Shown: positions 28,432 through 38,070, counted from the stretch's first letter. The stretch: DNA of 64,000 nucleotides from Oceaniovalibus sp. ACAM 378 (GCF_008085915.1 NZ_VSJK01000004.1:248001-312000); one strand, 5' to 3'. Made by a program: numbers and translations. The notes: generated from the sequence alone by a model not told the origin.

Positions 28432-29634
28432 TCAGTCAAGTTCCGATCTGCGGGTCGTAAGATCGGAACGTTCGAACACTGCGGGCAGAAGTTCGGTACC
28501 AAGACCCGGCCCCTGCATCGGCAGGACATAACCGTTTTCGATCACCGGAACTTCGGTCACCAGCTCTTTGTACCAGCCGGTATAAAATGCGCGCACGGAT
28601 TCCTGAATCAGGGTGTTGGGCTGACTGAAGGATGCATGAACCGCCGCCGCATAGCTGACCGGGCCGGTGCAGTCGTGGGGCGCGAAAGGACGGTGATAGG
28701 TGTCGGCAAGCGCGGCGATCTTGCGCCCCTCGGTCAAGCCACCGGTCCAGCACAGATCGACCATCACCACATCGACCGCGCCGCGTTCAAGCATATCCTT
28801 GTAGGGAAAGCGCGAGCCAAGCGTTTCAGAGGCGCAGACCCAGACATCGGTCGAGGCGGCATATTCAGCCAGGGCTTGTGGCGAATTCATCCGGATCGGA
28901 TCTTCATACCAGGTGGGCGCATAGGGTTCGAGAGCGCGGGCAATGTTCTTGGCCATGGGCAGGTTCCACAGCGAATGGAATTCGACCATGATCTCCATCT
29001 TGTCACCGACGGCACGGCGGATCTTCTCGAATGGCTCGATTGCGGTTTTCATCTGTTCGGCGGTGATATGCAGGCCGCGATTTTCCTGTGCCGGTGGATC
29101 GAACGGCCAGATCTTCATTCCAGTGATGCCGCTTTCCAACAGGTTTTCGGCCAGAGCACCGGCATCGGTCATAAACCCTGACAGATCCTCGAACGGGCCT
29201 TCGGATGCGCCCAAATTCCAGGTATCCACCGGGCGGATGTTGTTGCTGCGCACATAGCCATAGCCCGCACAGGTGTTGTAAACCCGCAGCTTGTCGCAGT
29301 TCAGCCCGCCCAGCATCTGATGAACCGGCTGATCGCAGACCTTTCCAAACAGATCCCACAGCGCGATATCAATGGCCGAGGCTGCCCGGTATTCAACCCC
29401 GGTCGAGGCCTGCGCCATGGGCAGATCGACCATGATCCGGTTCAGCGACTCGATTCTCAGGGGGTCCTGCCCCAAAAGGCGCCCGGCCAGCGTGTTGTGG
29501 ATATGCGCCTCGACCGCTGCCGCGCCATAAAACGTTTCGCCAAGCCCGATCGGCCCCGCATCCGTATGCACCCGCACCCAAAGCACGTTGGAAAACTCTT
29601 CGGTGCGCAGCGTTTCAATGGCGGTGATCTTCAA
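28432..29634 (-). CDS. Mandelate racemase/muconate lactonizing (enolase superfamily) enzyme
   Basis: 400 aa. The capping domain is followed by a TIM barrel with Lys174 (GMKIWP), metal ligand positions near Glu218-His220, Glu244 (YEDP) and Glu270 (CASET), and His320-Asp321 as the base side. This is the mandelate-racemase-subgroup pattern, typical of acid-sugar dehydratases and racemases. The start is TTG at 29634, six bases after an excellent GGGAGGAG; the longer frame upstream has no such site. It diverges from a TRAP transporter, which probably imports its substrate. Confidence 0.87.
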   Translation of the reverse strand: MKITAIETLRTEEFSNVLWVRVHTDAGPIGLGETFYGAAAVEAHIHNTLAGRLLGQDPLRIESLNRIMVDLPMAQASTGVEYRAASAIDIALWDLFGKVCDQPVHQMLGGLNCDKLRVYNTCAGYGYVRSNNIRPVDTWNLGASEGPFEDLSGFMTDAGALAENLLESGITGMKIWPFDPPAQENRGLHITAEQMKTAIEPFEKIRRAVGDKMEIMVEFHSLWNLPMAKNIARALEPYAPTWYEDPIRMNSPQALAEYAASTDVWVCASETLGSRFPYKDMLERGAVDVVMVDLCWTGGLTEGRKIAALADTYHRPFAPHDCTGPVSYAAAVHASFSQPNTLIQESVRAFYTGWYKELVTEVPVIENGYVLPMQGPGLGTELLPAVFERSDLTTRRSELD

Positions 29635-30041
29635 CGGCTCTCCTCCCGGCTTGGCGGCAATCTGTGACGACACAGGTCCTGCCGACAAGGGTGCCCGCAG
29701 CCGACGAAATTGACAATGTCTAAACCCCGCGAGGAATTGCGCCTGCGCGACCAAGGCAACCACTCCGATACTTTGACCCCGATACTCCTAAGATTGTGTT
29801 AGCGTCGACCATGCCGACAGCCGTTTGGCTGTTCCCGCAGGGGTGTGCGATGCTTCGACCGCCCGCAAATGCCTCAATTTCGCCGCGACTGGACATTGGC
29901 TGCTTCGGTTGGCAGTTTGAAACTGCGTGTGGCGTATCAATCTGGTCATGAAGTGAGTGGATTCAGAGATCTCAGGTTGCACCCGTGTCAAACTGCGGGG
30001 ATTGTGTCCCACTCAGCACGAACACATCAGGGAGGTTTTTC
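29635..30041. other. Divergent intergenic region before the first TRAP operon
   Basis: 407 bases between the enolase-type gene (minus) and dctP (plus), with no gene. It carries a perfect 7-1-7 inverted repeat at 29912-29926 and GGGAGG just before the dctP GTG. Both promoters should lie here, but none was called with confidence. Confidence 0.55.
29912..29926. promoter_or_regulatory. Possible operator between enolase-type gene and TRAP operon
   Basis: GCAGTTT-G-AAACTGC, a perfect palindrome about 115 bases before dctP; the half AAACTGC recurs at 29993-29999. The position in a divergent region suits a repressor site. The regulator is unknown; the nearest candidate is the GntR protein downstream. 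Confidence 0.4.
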
Positions 30042-31058
30042 GTGAAACATCATCTCATTTCGGCAGCACTGGCGGCGACGCTGGTTTTTGCCGGCGCTGC
30101 CGGGGCTCAGGAGTTTACGTTCCAGTTCCAGTCGTCCGATCCGGCGGGCAACCCGAACTTCGAATATCAGAAGGGCTGGACCGAACTGGTGGCCGAACGT
30201 TCCGAGGGTCGGATCAAGATCGACCTTCTGCCGGTCGGTTCGATCGTCGAATACAACGAGACACTGGACGCCGTCGCGGCGGGCATTCTTGACGGTCAGA
30301 TCTGCGACAGTTCCTATTGGGCAGGCAAGGATCCGGCTTTTGGCCTGATTTCGAACCCGGTTGGCGCATGGTCGGACCCGGCACAGATGATCGACTTTGT
30401 CGAGAACGGTGGCGGCAAGGAACTGATGCAAGAACTGCTGGGTTCATATGGCCTGCATTTCATTGGCGTCACCACACCGGGGCTTGAGGCGTTTGTGTCG
30501 CGCAAGCCGCTGAACGGGGTTGCCGATCTTCAGGGGCTCAAGATGCGCGCCCCCGAAGGCCCCGTCGCCAACGTGTTTGCCGCAGCTGGCGCAGCCCCCG
30601 TCAACCTGCCCTCGTCCGAGGTTTACACCTCGCTTGACAAGGGTGTTGTCGATGCCGCCGATTACTCGGTGTTTTCGGTCAACCAGCAGCAGGGCCTGAA
30701 CGAAGTCGCACCGAACCCGGTTTACCCCGGCTTTCACTCGCTGCCGCTGGTCGAAGTATCGCTGAACAAGGCCAAGTGGGAATCCCTGCCCGATGACCTC
30801 AAGCTGTTGCTGGAAGAAACGGTTAAAGAGTTCCAGCAGACCCAGTTGAAAGGCAACAGCGAGGCAGATCTGGCCGCGGTCGAAGAGGCGAAAGCCAATC
30901 CGAATATCACGGTACACGACTGGCCCGAAGAAGAGCGCGCCAAATTCCGCGCCATCGCCACCAACGAATGGGAGCGGATCGCAAAACAGTCACCGATGTC
31001 ACAAAAGGTCTATGACACGCTGACTGCATATCTTAAGGATAAAGACCTGCTGAAGTAG
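30042..31058 (+). CDS. TRAP transporter substrate-binding protein (DctP type)
   Basis: 338 aa. A signal peptide (about 1-23, ending AGAAGA) precedes a DctP-family fold with the conserved DLQGLKMRAPEG region (about 160) that contributes the carboxylate-binding arginine. Start GTG at 30042, five bases after GGGAGG. First gene of a dctPQM set; the divergent enolase-superfamily gene suggests a sugar acid or other hydroxy acid as ligand. Confidence 0.92.
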   Translation: MKHHLISAALAATLVFAGAAGAQEFTFQFQSSDPAGNPNFEYQKGWTELVAERSEGRIKIDLLPVGSIVEYNETLDAVAAGILDGQICDSSYWAGKDPAFGLISNPVGAWSDPAQMIDFVENGGGKELMQELLGSYGLHFIGVTTPGLEAFVSRKPLNGVADLQGLKMRAPEGPVANVFAAAGAAPVNLPSSEVYTSLDKGVVDAADYSVFSVNQQQGLNEVAPNPVYPGFHSLPLVEVSLNKAKWESLPDDLKLLLEETVKEFQQTQLKGNSEADLAAVEEAKANPNITVHDWPEEERAKFRAIATNEWERIAKQSPMSQKVYDTLTAYLKDKDLLK

Positions 31059-31069
31059 GCTTTCCACAG

Positions 31070-31093
31070 GGCCGCGCCGGTCACGGCGCGGCC
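31070..31093 (+). promoter_or_regulatory. Strong hairpin between dctP and dctQ
   Basis: A 10-bp perfect stem (GGCCGCGCCG / CGGCGCGGCC) with loop GTCA, 11 bases past the dctP stop. No T-run. Such intercistronic stems usually protect the binding-protein mRNA or reduce read-through, raising dctP over the membrane genes. Confidence 0.7.
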
Positions 31094-31132
31094 ACCACCA
31101 TCCGCCCCCAACCCCAGAACGGGCCAGCCACC

Positions 31133-31711
31133 ATGACCGACCAAGATCGCACAAAGGAAGCCGTCGACCTTTTGGCAACAAGCGAAGGCAGTGGGCGAAC
31201 GGCAGTCGAAGCAGGGCTGATGGGGCGCATCGTTGACCGGGTCGGATATGTGTTCGCAGCGGGGATCGTTCTTGCCGCCGCAATCCTGCTGCTCGAGGTG
31301 TTCCTGCGCTATTTCTTCAACCGTCCGACGATCTGGGCGCATGAGACGACCATTTTCCTGTGCGGCGCGTCATTCATATTTGGCGGGCTCTATTGTACCT
31401 GCAAGAACAGCCACATCCGTGTCGTTCTGCTGTACGATCATTTCTCGCCACGGGTTCGCCGGATCGCAGATATTCTGATCTCGATCACCTCGGCCATTGC
31501 TGCCGGTTTCTTTGCCTATGCGTCGTGGCACATGGTCAAACGCGCGGTGATCACGCCATCGGGTGAAATCCGGCTTGAAACAACCGGCAGCGCGTGGAGT
31601 CCGCCGACGCCCGCCCTGCTGAAGATATTCGTGCTGCTCGTCATGGTTCTTCTTGTGGTGCAGTTTCTCATCCTTGCCTTCAATTATGCCCGCAACCGGC
31701 AGAATCAGTGA
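31133..31711 (+). CDS. TRAP transporter small permease (DctQ type)
   Basis: 192 aa with four membrane helices (about 35-60, 70-90, 110-135, 160-185) after a 30-residue cytoplasmic lead. The family stretch LEVFLRYFFNRPTIWAHE is present. It is the small subunit that pairs with DctM. The gene follows the dctP hairpin after 39 bases. Confidence 0.88.
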   Translation: MTDQDRTKEAVDLLATSEGSGRTAVEAGLMGRIVDRVGYVFAAGIVLAAAILLLEVFLRYFFNRPTIWAHETTIFLCGASFIFGGLYCTCKNSHIRVVLLYDHFSPRVRRIADILISITSAIAAGFFAYASWHMVKRAVITPSGEIRLETTGSAWSPPTPALLKIFVLLVMVLLVVQFLILAFNYARNRQNQ

Positions 31712-31719
31712 GCACCCCC

Positions 31720-33036
31720 ATGGATTTCGGCTTTGATCTTTCCGCCTTGGGCATCGGCTGGGGCACGACCCTGATGTTCGTCATGTTGGTCCTGCTTTTG
31801 CTGACCGGCATGCCGCTTGCCTTTGTCACCCTTCTGGTTGCGCTGATCTTTGCGCTTGGCTGGTTCGGGCCGATGTCGATCCCGCTGATCACCAGCCGGG
31901 TCTATTCGTTCACAATGAACTTTGTGTTCGTCTCGGTGCCGATGTTCGTGCTGATGGCGGCGATTCTCGACCGGTCCGGCATTGCACGCGATCTGTTCGA
32001 CGCGATGAAGATCTTTGCCGGGCGCATCCGGGGCGGCGTGGCGGTGCAGACGATTTTCGTCGCCGTGATCCTTGCCGCGATGAGCGGTATCATCGGCGGC
32101 GAGATCGTCCTGCTGGGCATGATCGCGCTGCCGCAGATGCTGCGGCTTGGCTATGATCGCAACCTGTCGATCGGCGTGGTCTGTGCGGGCGGATCGCTGG
32201 GGACGATGATTCCGCCGTCCATCGTGCTGATCATCTATGGTCTGACCGCAAACGTTTCGATCGGTGATCTGTTCACCGCCGCCTTCCTTCCCGGTTTCAT
32301 GCTGGCGATGTTCTATGTCGCCTATATCCTGTTCCGGGCGTATTTCTCCGAAGGCATCGTGCCGCCGGTTGACACGACCGTCATCCCGAACATCGAGAAA
32401 ATCAGACTGCTCAAAGGGTTGGCCCTGCCGATCCTTGTCGTCACAGTGGTTTTGGGGTCGATCTATGGCGGCATCGCATCGGTGACCGAAGCCTCGGCAA
32501 TCGGCGTCGGCGGTGTGGTTCTGTCAACGATCCTGCGGGGTGAATTTTCCTATGGGTTGATGCGCGATGCAGCGCTTCAGACATTGGCAACGGTCGGCAT
32601 GATCGTGTGGATCGGCATTGGCGCGACCGCCATCGTCGGAGTTTACAATCTGATGGGCGGCGTCGATTTCGTGTCGAGCATGATCACCGGCGTGTCGGAC
32701 AACCCCACGGTCGTCATCCTGTTGATGATGGCGATCCTGTTTGTTCTCGGCGCATTTCTCGACTGGGTCGGGATCGCGCTGCTGACCATGCCGATCTTTG
32801 TGCCGATTGTTAAATCCATGGGTATGGATCCGGTCTGGTTCGGCGTTTTGTTCTGTATGAACATGCAAATTTCGTTCCTGTCGCCCCCGTTCGGTCCAGC
32901 CGCGTTCTATCTCAAAAGCGTGGCACCCCCCGACATTTCACTTGGCGACATCTTCCGCTCGCTGGTGCCTTTCATCTGCTTGCAGATCCTCGCCGTCGGG
33001 CTTTTGGTGGCGTTTCCGGGCATCACGGGCCGGTAA
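31720..33036 (+). CDS. TRAP transporter large permease (DctM type)
   Basis: 438 aa with about 12 membrane segments and the conserved GGSLGTMIPPSIVLIIYG stretch of DctM. ATG at 31720 is taken as the start; a GTG at 31708 overlapping the dctQ stop would add four residues and is an equal alternative, as neither has a clear ribosome site. It is the ion-coupled channel of the transporter, Na+-driven in studied members. Convergent with the GntR gene. Confidence 0.92.
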   Translation: MDFGFDLSALGIGWGTTLMFVMLVLLLLTGMPLAFVTLLVALIFALGWFGPMSIPLITSRVYSFTMNFVFVSVPMFVLMAAILDRSGIARDLFDAMKIFAGRIRGGVAVQTIFVAVILAAMSGIIGGEIVLLGMIALPQMLRLGYDRNLSIGVVCAGGSLGTMIPPSIVLIIYGLTANVSIGDLFTAAFLPGFMLAMFYVAYILFRAYFSEGIVPPVDTTVIPNIEKIRLLKGLALPILVVTVVLGSIYGGIASVTEASAIGVGGVVLSTILRGEFSYGLMRDAALQTLATVGMIVWIGIGATAIVGVYNLMGGVDFVSSMITGVSDNPTVVILLMMAILFVLGAFLDWVGIALLTMPIFVPIVKSMGMDPVWFGVLFCMNMQISFLSPPFGPAAFYLKSVAPPDISLGDIFRSLVPFICLQILAVGLLVAFPGITGR

Positions 33037-33063
33037 CATCTGGCAGGTAGAGCCGCGGGCGAC

Positions 33064-33720
33064 TCAGGCCGCGTCTTCACGCAGGCTGGCGATCAGGCGA
33101 TGGAACCGGTCGCCCTGAACCGTCACATGCAGACGCAGGGCCGCCGCGGCGCCCTCGCCATCGCCGGCGCGCAACGCCTCCAGTATGGCTGTATGCTCGG
33201 CCATTGACTGCTCCATCCGGCCCCGGTGACGCAGTTGCATCCGGCGAAACGGTTGCAGCCTTCGTTGCAGCCGCAGGGTTTCTTGCTGCAGAAACGCATT
33301 GCCCGACTGTGCATAGATCGTCTGGTGAAACTGCTCGTTCTCGCCATAGTAACCATCGGTATCGCGGGCCTGCGCCGCGGCCTGACAACGCTGGTGGATG
33401 GCATCAAGCAAAGTCAGCCCCGCGTCATCGATCCGGCGCGCCGCCAGCCGCCCGCAGGCCGCCTCAAGCTCGGCCATCACCTCGAACATCTCGACCAGTT
33501 CGACCGGCCCGGGCTGGCGCACGAACACGCCCCGGCGCGGTTGCTGTTCGGCCAGCCCCGACACGGTCAGCCGTTGAAACGCCTCGCGGATCGGAGTCCG
33601 CGATACGGCGAACTTTTTCGCAAGTCCGGCCTCGTCCAGACGATCCCCGCTGGCAAAGGTACCGTCAAGAATCATCACCTCAAGAGACTCGGCAATCTCA
33701 TCTGATCTTCGTTTTGTCAT
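33064..33720 (-). CDS. matR: GntR/FCD family repressor, MatR-like
   Basis: 218 aa. A winged helix-turn-helix (about 5-68, with VSRTPIREAFQRL) is followed by an all-helical FCD domain (about 78-210) whose Asp/His residues typically bind a metal and a carboxylate. Start ATG at 33720; the frame continues to 33777 but would overlap the operator. It diverges from the malonate operon, the place MatR holds in rhizobial mat loci, so it probably represses matPQMAB until malonate appears. It could also act on the TRAP genes it converges with. Confidence 0.82.
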   Translation of the reverse strand: MTKRRSDEIAESLEVMILDGTFASGDRLDEAGLAKKFAVSRTPIREAFQRLTVSGLAEQQPRRGVFVRQPGPVELVEMFEVMAELEAACGRLAARRIDDAGLTLLDAIHQRCQAAAQARDTDGYYGENEQFHQTIYAQSGNAFLQQETLRLQRRLQPFRRMQLRHRGRMEQSMAEHTAILEALRAGDGEGAAAALRLHVTVQGDRFHRLIASLREDAA

Positions 33721-33764
33721 GGCAACTGAATAGCCTATCGCCGATCGCGCACAAGAAGGGTTCT

Positions 33765-33786
33765 CTTGTATACGCAAGCATTGACA
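33765..33786 (+). promoter_or_regulatory. MatR-type operator and -35 element of the malonate operon
   Basis: CTTGTATACGCAAG (33765-33778) is an imperfect palindrome around the TTGTATAC core seen in FCD-type GntR operators, including the ATTGTATACAAT-like site reported for MatR. It directly abuts a perfect -35 TTGACA at 33781-33786. A matching -10 is weak. GATCGTT is repeated in tandem at 33797-33810. Confidence 0.6.
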
Positions 33787-33856
33787 GAAAATACCTGATC
33801 GTTGATCGTTACCCGTGACAGGGGAAATATCCCCGCATCACCAAGGGGAGGGTTCG

Positions 33857-34843
33857 ATGAAACGCTATTTGATGTCAGGCGCTGCGGCGCTTGTGATCTG
33901 TTCGGTTGCCGGTACGGCGATGGCGGCAGAGCTGCGGTTGTCACACCAATGGTCAACCGGCGATATCCGCCACAAGGTGGCACAGATGGTCGCCGATGAT
34001 GTCGCGGCTGCCGGTGTCGATCTTGAGATCAAGATTTTCCCGAGCGAATCCCTGTTCAAGGCGCGCGATCAATATACGCCGCTGTCGCGCGGCCAGCTTG
34101 ACATGGCGGTGCTCCCGCTCAGCTATGCGGCGGGGCAACAGCCGGCCTATAACCTGACGCTGATGCCCGGGTTGGTGAAGAACCACGATCACGCCGCACG
34201 CATGAACTATAGCCCGTTCATGGAGGCTGTCGAAGAGATCATGGCCGGGGATGACGTCAAGGTTCTGGTTCACGGCTATCTCGCCGGTGGGTTCGCCGCC
34301 AAGGACAAGTGCATCACCAAACCCGAAGATATGGCGGGATTGCAAACCCGCGCGGCAGGCAAGTCGTTCGAGCAAATGCTGGCGGGCGCTGGTGCCTCAA
34401 TCGCGTCGATGGCATCGTCCGAAGTGTATAACGCGATGCAATCGGGCGTTCTGGATGCGGTCAACACTTCGTCGTCCAGCTTTGTCAGCTATCGGCTGTA
34501 TGAGCAGGTGTCCTGCTATACCCCGGCGGGCGAATACGCCTTGTGGTTCATGTATCAGCCGCTGCTGGTCAACAAATCCGCCTTCGACGGGCTGACCCCG
34601 GAACAGCAGACCGCGCTGACCGACGCGGGTGCCAAGGCCGAAGCCTACTATCTGGAAGAGGCCAAAAAGGAAGACGCGGATTCGGCCAAGGTGTTCGCCG
34701 ACAACGGGGTCGAGATCGCTACAATGACGGCGGAAGAATTCGACGCATGGCGGGCTTTGGCGCAAGAGACCGCCTATAAGGCGTTTGTCGAAGAGACGCC
34801 GAATGGGCAGGAGCTTCTCGATATGGCGCTGGCGGTCGAATGA
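33857..34843 (+). CDS. matP: TRAP malonate-binding protein (MatP-like)
   Basis: 328 aa DctP-family protein with signal peptide (about 1-23, ending AMA). Start ATG at 33857 with AGGGGAGGG upstream. Family landmarks include the arginine in DMAGLQTRAAG. It opens dctPQM-matA-matB, the order of rhizobial matPQMAB, so the ligand is very probably malonate. Confidence 0.88.
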   Translation: MKRYLMSGAAALVICSVAGTAMAAELRLSHQWSTGDIRHKVAQMVADDVAAAGVDLEIKIFPSESLFKARDQYTPLSRGQLDMAVLPLSYAAGQQPAYNLTLMPGLVKNHDHAARMNYSPFMEAVEEIMAGDDVKVLVHGYLAGGFAAKDKCITKPEDMAGLQTRAAGKSFEQMLAGAGASIASMASSEVYNAMQSGVLDAVNTSSSSFVSYRLYEQVSCYTPAGEYALWFMYQPLLVNKSAFDGLTPEQQTALTDAGAKAEAYYLEEAKKEDADSAKVFADNGVEIATMTAEEFDAWRALAQETAYKAFVEETPNGQELLDMALAVE

Positions 34844-34848
34844 CCGTC

Positions 34849-34873
34849 CGCCCCGGGGGCAATCTTCGGGGCG
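34849..34873 (+). promoter_or_regulatory. Hairpin between matP and matQ
   Basis: Stem CGCCCCG / CGGGGCG with an 11-base loop, five bases past the matP stop. Its position copies the dctP-dctQ hairpin of the other TRAP operon. It lies inside the longest matQ frame, which favours the later matQ start. Confidence 0.55.
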
Positions 34874-34932
34874 ACTTCTACGCGTGCCGGCTCAGGCGTC
34901 CCCCGGCCCCCGAAACAGCAGAAAGTCCTTCC

Positions 34933-35496
34933 ATGTCAGGCTCACTTCCTTTGGCCGCTGACAGCGTGTCGCCGTTTGCGCGGTTCGGCGGCAATCCGGT
35001 GCTCTGCGCCGTCGCCGCCGTCAGCACTGTTGCCGGATGGATCGCGGCGGCGATGATCGTCGCGGCGGTGCTGATCACCTGCCAGATGATTTTCGTGCGT
35101 TTCGTGCTGAACGTCTCGACCGTCTGGCAGACCGAAACGGTGATCTATCTGTCGATCAGCGCCACCCTGCTGGGCCTGTCCTATGTCCAGCTGCTGCGCG
35201 GCCATGTGAATGTCGATCTGATTCCGCTGGCGCTGGGTCGGCGGGCGCGGACCCTGTTGTTCTGGTTCACCTCGGTTCTGTCGATCATCATCGTCGCGGT
35301 GATCCTGTGGTACGGATACGACCTGTGGCAACTCGCCTGGAGTCGCGGTTGGCGGTCTGAAACCGTGGTTGGGGTGCCCCTGTGGATTCCCTATCTGGCG
35401 ATTCCGGTCGGGTTCGGACTGATGTTGTTGCAACTGATGGCCGATCTGGCAGCGGTGGCTCTGGGCCATGACCGGCCCTTCGGGTTGGAGGGCTGA
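34933..35496 (+). CDS. matQ: TRAP small permease of the malonate transporter (MatQ-like)
   Basis: 187 aa with four membrane helices and the DctQ-type stretch QMIFVRFVLNVSTVWQTE. Start ATG at 34933 is preferred; an ATG at 34840 overlapping the matP stop would add 31 non-conserved residues that span the hairpin. It partners MatM in the inner membrane. Confidence 0.85.
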   Translation: MSGSLPLAADSVSPFARFGGNPVLCAVAAVSTVAGWIAAAMIVAAVLITCQMIFVRFVLNVSTVWQTETVIYLSISATLLGLSYVQLLRGHVNVDLIPLALGRRARTLLFWFTSVLSIIIVAVILWYGYDLWQLAWSRGWRSETVVGVPLWIPYLAIPVGFGLMLLQLMADLAAVALGHDRPFGLEG

Positions 35497-35499
35497 GCG

Positions 35500-36816
35500 A
35501 TGGACCCGTTGATTCTGGGTGGGCTGGTCGCTCTGACCACCATTCTGTTGCTGTTTTCAGGCGTTTCCGTGGCTCTGGGCCTGCTGATCGTTGCCGGTGG
35601 ATTTCTGGTGATCTTTGACGGGACGCGGTCGTTGGAGCTGATCCCCGAAATCGTGTTTGGCGAGCTGAACAATTTTGCCCTGCTGTCGATTCCGATGTTC
35701 ATCATCATGGGCGCCTCTATCGCATCGACCCGTGCGGGCGCCGACCTGTACGAGGCGTTGGAGCGCTGGCTGACTCGGGTGCCCGGCGGATTGGTGATTT
35801 CCAACCTCGGGGCCTGCGCGCTGTTTTCGGCGATGTCTGGGTCAAGCCCGGCCACCTGCGCCGCCATCGGCAAGATGGGCATCCCGGAAATGCGCAAGCG
35901 CGGCTATCCCGATGGGGTGGCCGCCGGTTCAATCGCGGCGGGCGGCACCCTTGGCATTCTGATCCCGCCCTCGGTGACGATGATCGTTTACGGCATCGCA
36001 ACGGAAACGTCGATCGGGCGGCTGTTTCTGGCCGGGGTCATGCCCGGCCTCATGCTTGTCACACTGTTCATGGCCTGGTCGCTGTATTCCACATGGCGTT
36101 CGGGGGATGTGAACCTGCTCTCGCCGCGCACGTACTCGTGGAAGCAGAAATTCGAAATCCTGCCCCGTGTCCTGCCCTTCCTCGTCATCATCATCGGCGT
36201 TCTGTTTACGCTTTACGGCGGCATCGCCACGCCCAGCGAGACCGCGGCGGTGGGGGCACTGCTGTGTCTGGTGATCGCGATCATCATTTATCGCCTGTGG
36301 TCGCCCGCCGCCCTGTGGACGGTGCTGCGCGACAGTACCAAGGAGTCGGTGATGATCCTGTTCATCATCGGCGCGGCGGGGGTGTTCAGCTATATGCTGT
36401 CCTCGCTTTTCATCACGCAAAGCATCGCGGAGTGGATCGGCACGCTGGATGTGAACCGTTGGGTGCTGATGGGGCTGATCAACGTGTTCCTGTTGATCGC
36501 CGGCTTCTTTCTGCCCCCGGTCGCGGTGATCCTGATGGCCGCGCCGATCCTGCTGCCGATCATCACCATTGCGGGTTTCGATCCGATCTGGTTCGCGGTG
36601 ATCCTGACGGTCAACATGGAAATCGGGCTGATTTCGCCCCCCGTCGGGCTGAACCTTTATGTGATCAACGGGATCGCGCCGGATATCTCGCTGAAGACGA
36701 TCCTTTACGGATCGCTGCCCTATGTCGCCTGTATGGTGCTGGCGATCTTCCTGCTGTGCGTGTTTCCGGGGATTGCGACCTGGCTGCCGGATGCCGTCAT
36801 GGGGGTGGCGATATGA
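35500..36816 (+). CDS. matM: TRAP large permease of the malonate transporter (MatM-like)
   Basis: 438 aa, about 12 membrane segments, with AAGGTLGILIPPSVTMIVYG, the DctM signature. Start ATG at 35500 follows GGAGGGC; the stop overlaps the matA start (ATGA), tying transport to catabolism. It shares length and layout with the other DctM in this window but differs clearly in sequence. Confidence 0.92.
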   Translation: MDPLILGGLVALTTILLLFSGVSVALGLLIVAGGFLVIFDGTRSLELIPEIVFGELNNFALLSIPMFIIMGASIASTRAGADLYEALERWLTRVPGGLVISNLGACALFSAMSGSSPATCAAIGKMGIPEMRKRGYPDGVAAGSIAAGGTLGILIPPSVTMIVYGIATETSIGRLFLAGVMPGLMLVTLFMAWSLYSTWRSGDVNLLSPRTYSWKQKFEILPRVLPFLVIIIGVLFTLYGGIATPSETAAVGALLCLVIAIIIYRLWSPAALWTVLRDSTKESVMILFIIGAAGVFSYMLSSLFITQSIAEWIGTLDVNRWVLMGLINVFLLIAGFFLPPVAVILMAAPILLPIITIAGFDPIWFAVILTVNMEIGLISPPVGLNLYVINGIAPDISLKTILYGSLPYVACMVLAIFLLCVFPGIATWLPDAVMGVAI

Positions 36817-38069
36817 GCTTTCTTGCCGATCTTCTGTCCACCGTGTTCGAGCGACGCTATCGCGCCGGTCCGACCGCCCAGACCGACTCTCGCCCGATTG
36901 AGGAACTGGCCGCGGCGCTGGTTGGATCGCAGGGTGAGATGTCGGGTCTGGCGCTGGCGCAACAGATTCTTGTTCGGTTCGACGGGCTTGATGACGCCGA
37001 GAAGCTCGCCCTGTTCCATCATTTTGAGCGTGACATGGATATTGATCCGGATACCGTGCGCGAAGCCCTTGCGGCTTATGAGCACGCACCGACCAAGGAC
37101 AGCTATCGCAGCTTCATGGAGGCGTCCGAGCCGCGCCGCCAAGAGTTGATCCGCCGGCTGAACAGCGTCCCGGGCGCGACCGGGCAACTGGTGCGGATGC
37201 GTGCCGATCTGCTGCGCCTTGGGCGTGGCGATCCGACGCTTGAACCGCTCGATCTTGATTTCCGGCATCTGTTCGCTTCGTGGTTCAACCGGGGCTTTCT
37301 GGTGCTGCGGCCGATAAGCTGGCAAAGTCCGGCGTATATTCTGGACAAGATCATCGCCTATGAGGCGGTGCACGCCATCGACAGCTGGGACGATCTGCGC
37401 GGCAGGTTGCAACCCGCCGACCGGCGCTGTTTCGCGTTTTTTCACCCCTCGATGCCCGATGAGCCGCTGATTTTCGTCGAGGTCGCCCTGACCCGGGGCA
37501 TTCCGGGATCGGTGCAAGACCTGTTGGCCGGGCAACGCAAGATCCTGCCCGCAACCGAGGCGGACACCGCCTGTTTCTATTCCATATCGAACTGTCAGGC
37601 CGGGCTGGCGAAGATTTCTTTTGGCAATTTGCTGATCAAACAGGTGGCGGCCGATCTGGCGGCTGAACTGCCCGGTCTTGCCACCTTTGTCACCCTGTCG
37701 CCGATCCCCGGGCTTGCCCGTTGGGCACGCGACCAAGAGGTGCTGCTGGATGGCTCCGACGACACCGATCCGGCCTCGGCCGCCGCGCATTTCCTGCTGA
37801 AGGTTAAAGCGCCGGACGGCGGCCCGTCTGACCCGGTGGCGCGGTTCCATCTGGGCAATGGGGCGCTGATCCATGCGATCCACACCGGCGCAGACACTTC
37901 GGCCAAGGGGATGGCGCAGTCGGCAGGGGTGATGGTGAATTACCTCTATGATCTGGACAAGGTGACACGAAACCACGAAAAGTTCGCGACCGAACGCGCC
38001 ATCGCCGCCTCGCCCGAGGTGACATCTCTGGCGGCGGGCCATGCTCCGGCCCGGTCTGAGGAAAGCTGA
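36813..38069 (+). CDS. matA: Malonyl-CoA decarboxylase
   Basis: 418 aa of the malonyl-CoA decarboxylase family: N-terminal helical domain (about 60-165) and C-terminal GNAT-like catalytic domain (about 170-400) with FFHPSMPDEPLIFVEVALT and the FYSISNCQAGL stretch. It turns malonyl-CoA into acetyl-CoA and CO2. ATG at 36813 overlaps the matM stop; matB follows after one base. Confidence 0.93.
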   Translation: MSFLADLLSTVFERRYRAGPTAQTDSRPIEELAAALVGSQGEMSGLALAQQILVRFDGLDDAEKLALFHHFERDMDIDPDTVREALAAYEHAPTKDSYRSFMEASEPRRQELIRRLNSVPGATGQLVRMRADLLRLGRGDPTLEPLDLDFRHLFASWFNRGFLVLRPISWQSPAYILDKIIAYEAVHAIDSWDDLRGRLQPADRRCFAFFHPSMPDEPLIFVEVALTRGIPGSVQDLLAGQRKILPATEADTACFYSISNCQAGLAKISFGNLLIKQVAADLAAELPGLATFVTLSPIPGLARWARDQEVLLDGSDDTDPASAAAHFLLKVKAPDGGPSDPVARFHLGNGALIHAIHTGADTSAKGMAQSAGVMVNYLYDLDKVTRNHEKFATERAIAASPEVTSLAAGHAPARSEES

Positions 38070-38070
38070 G

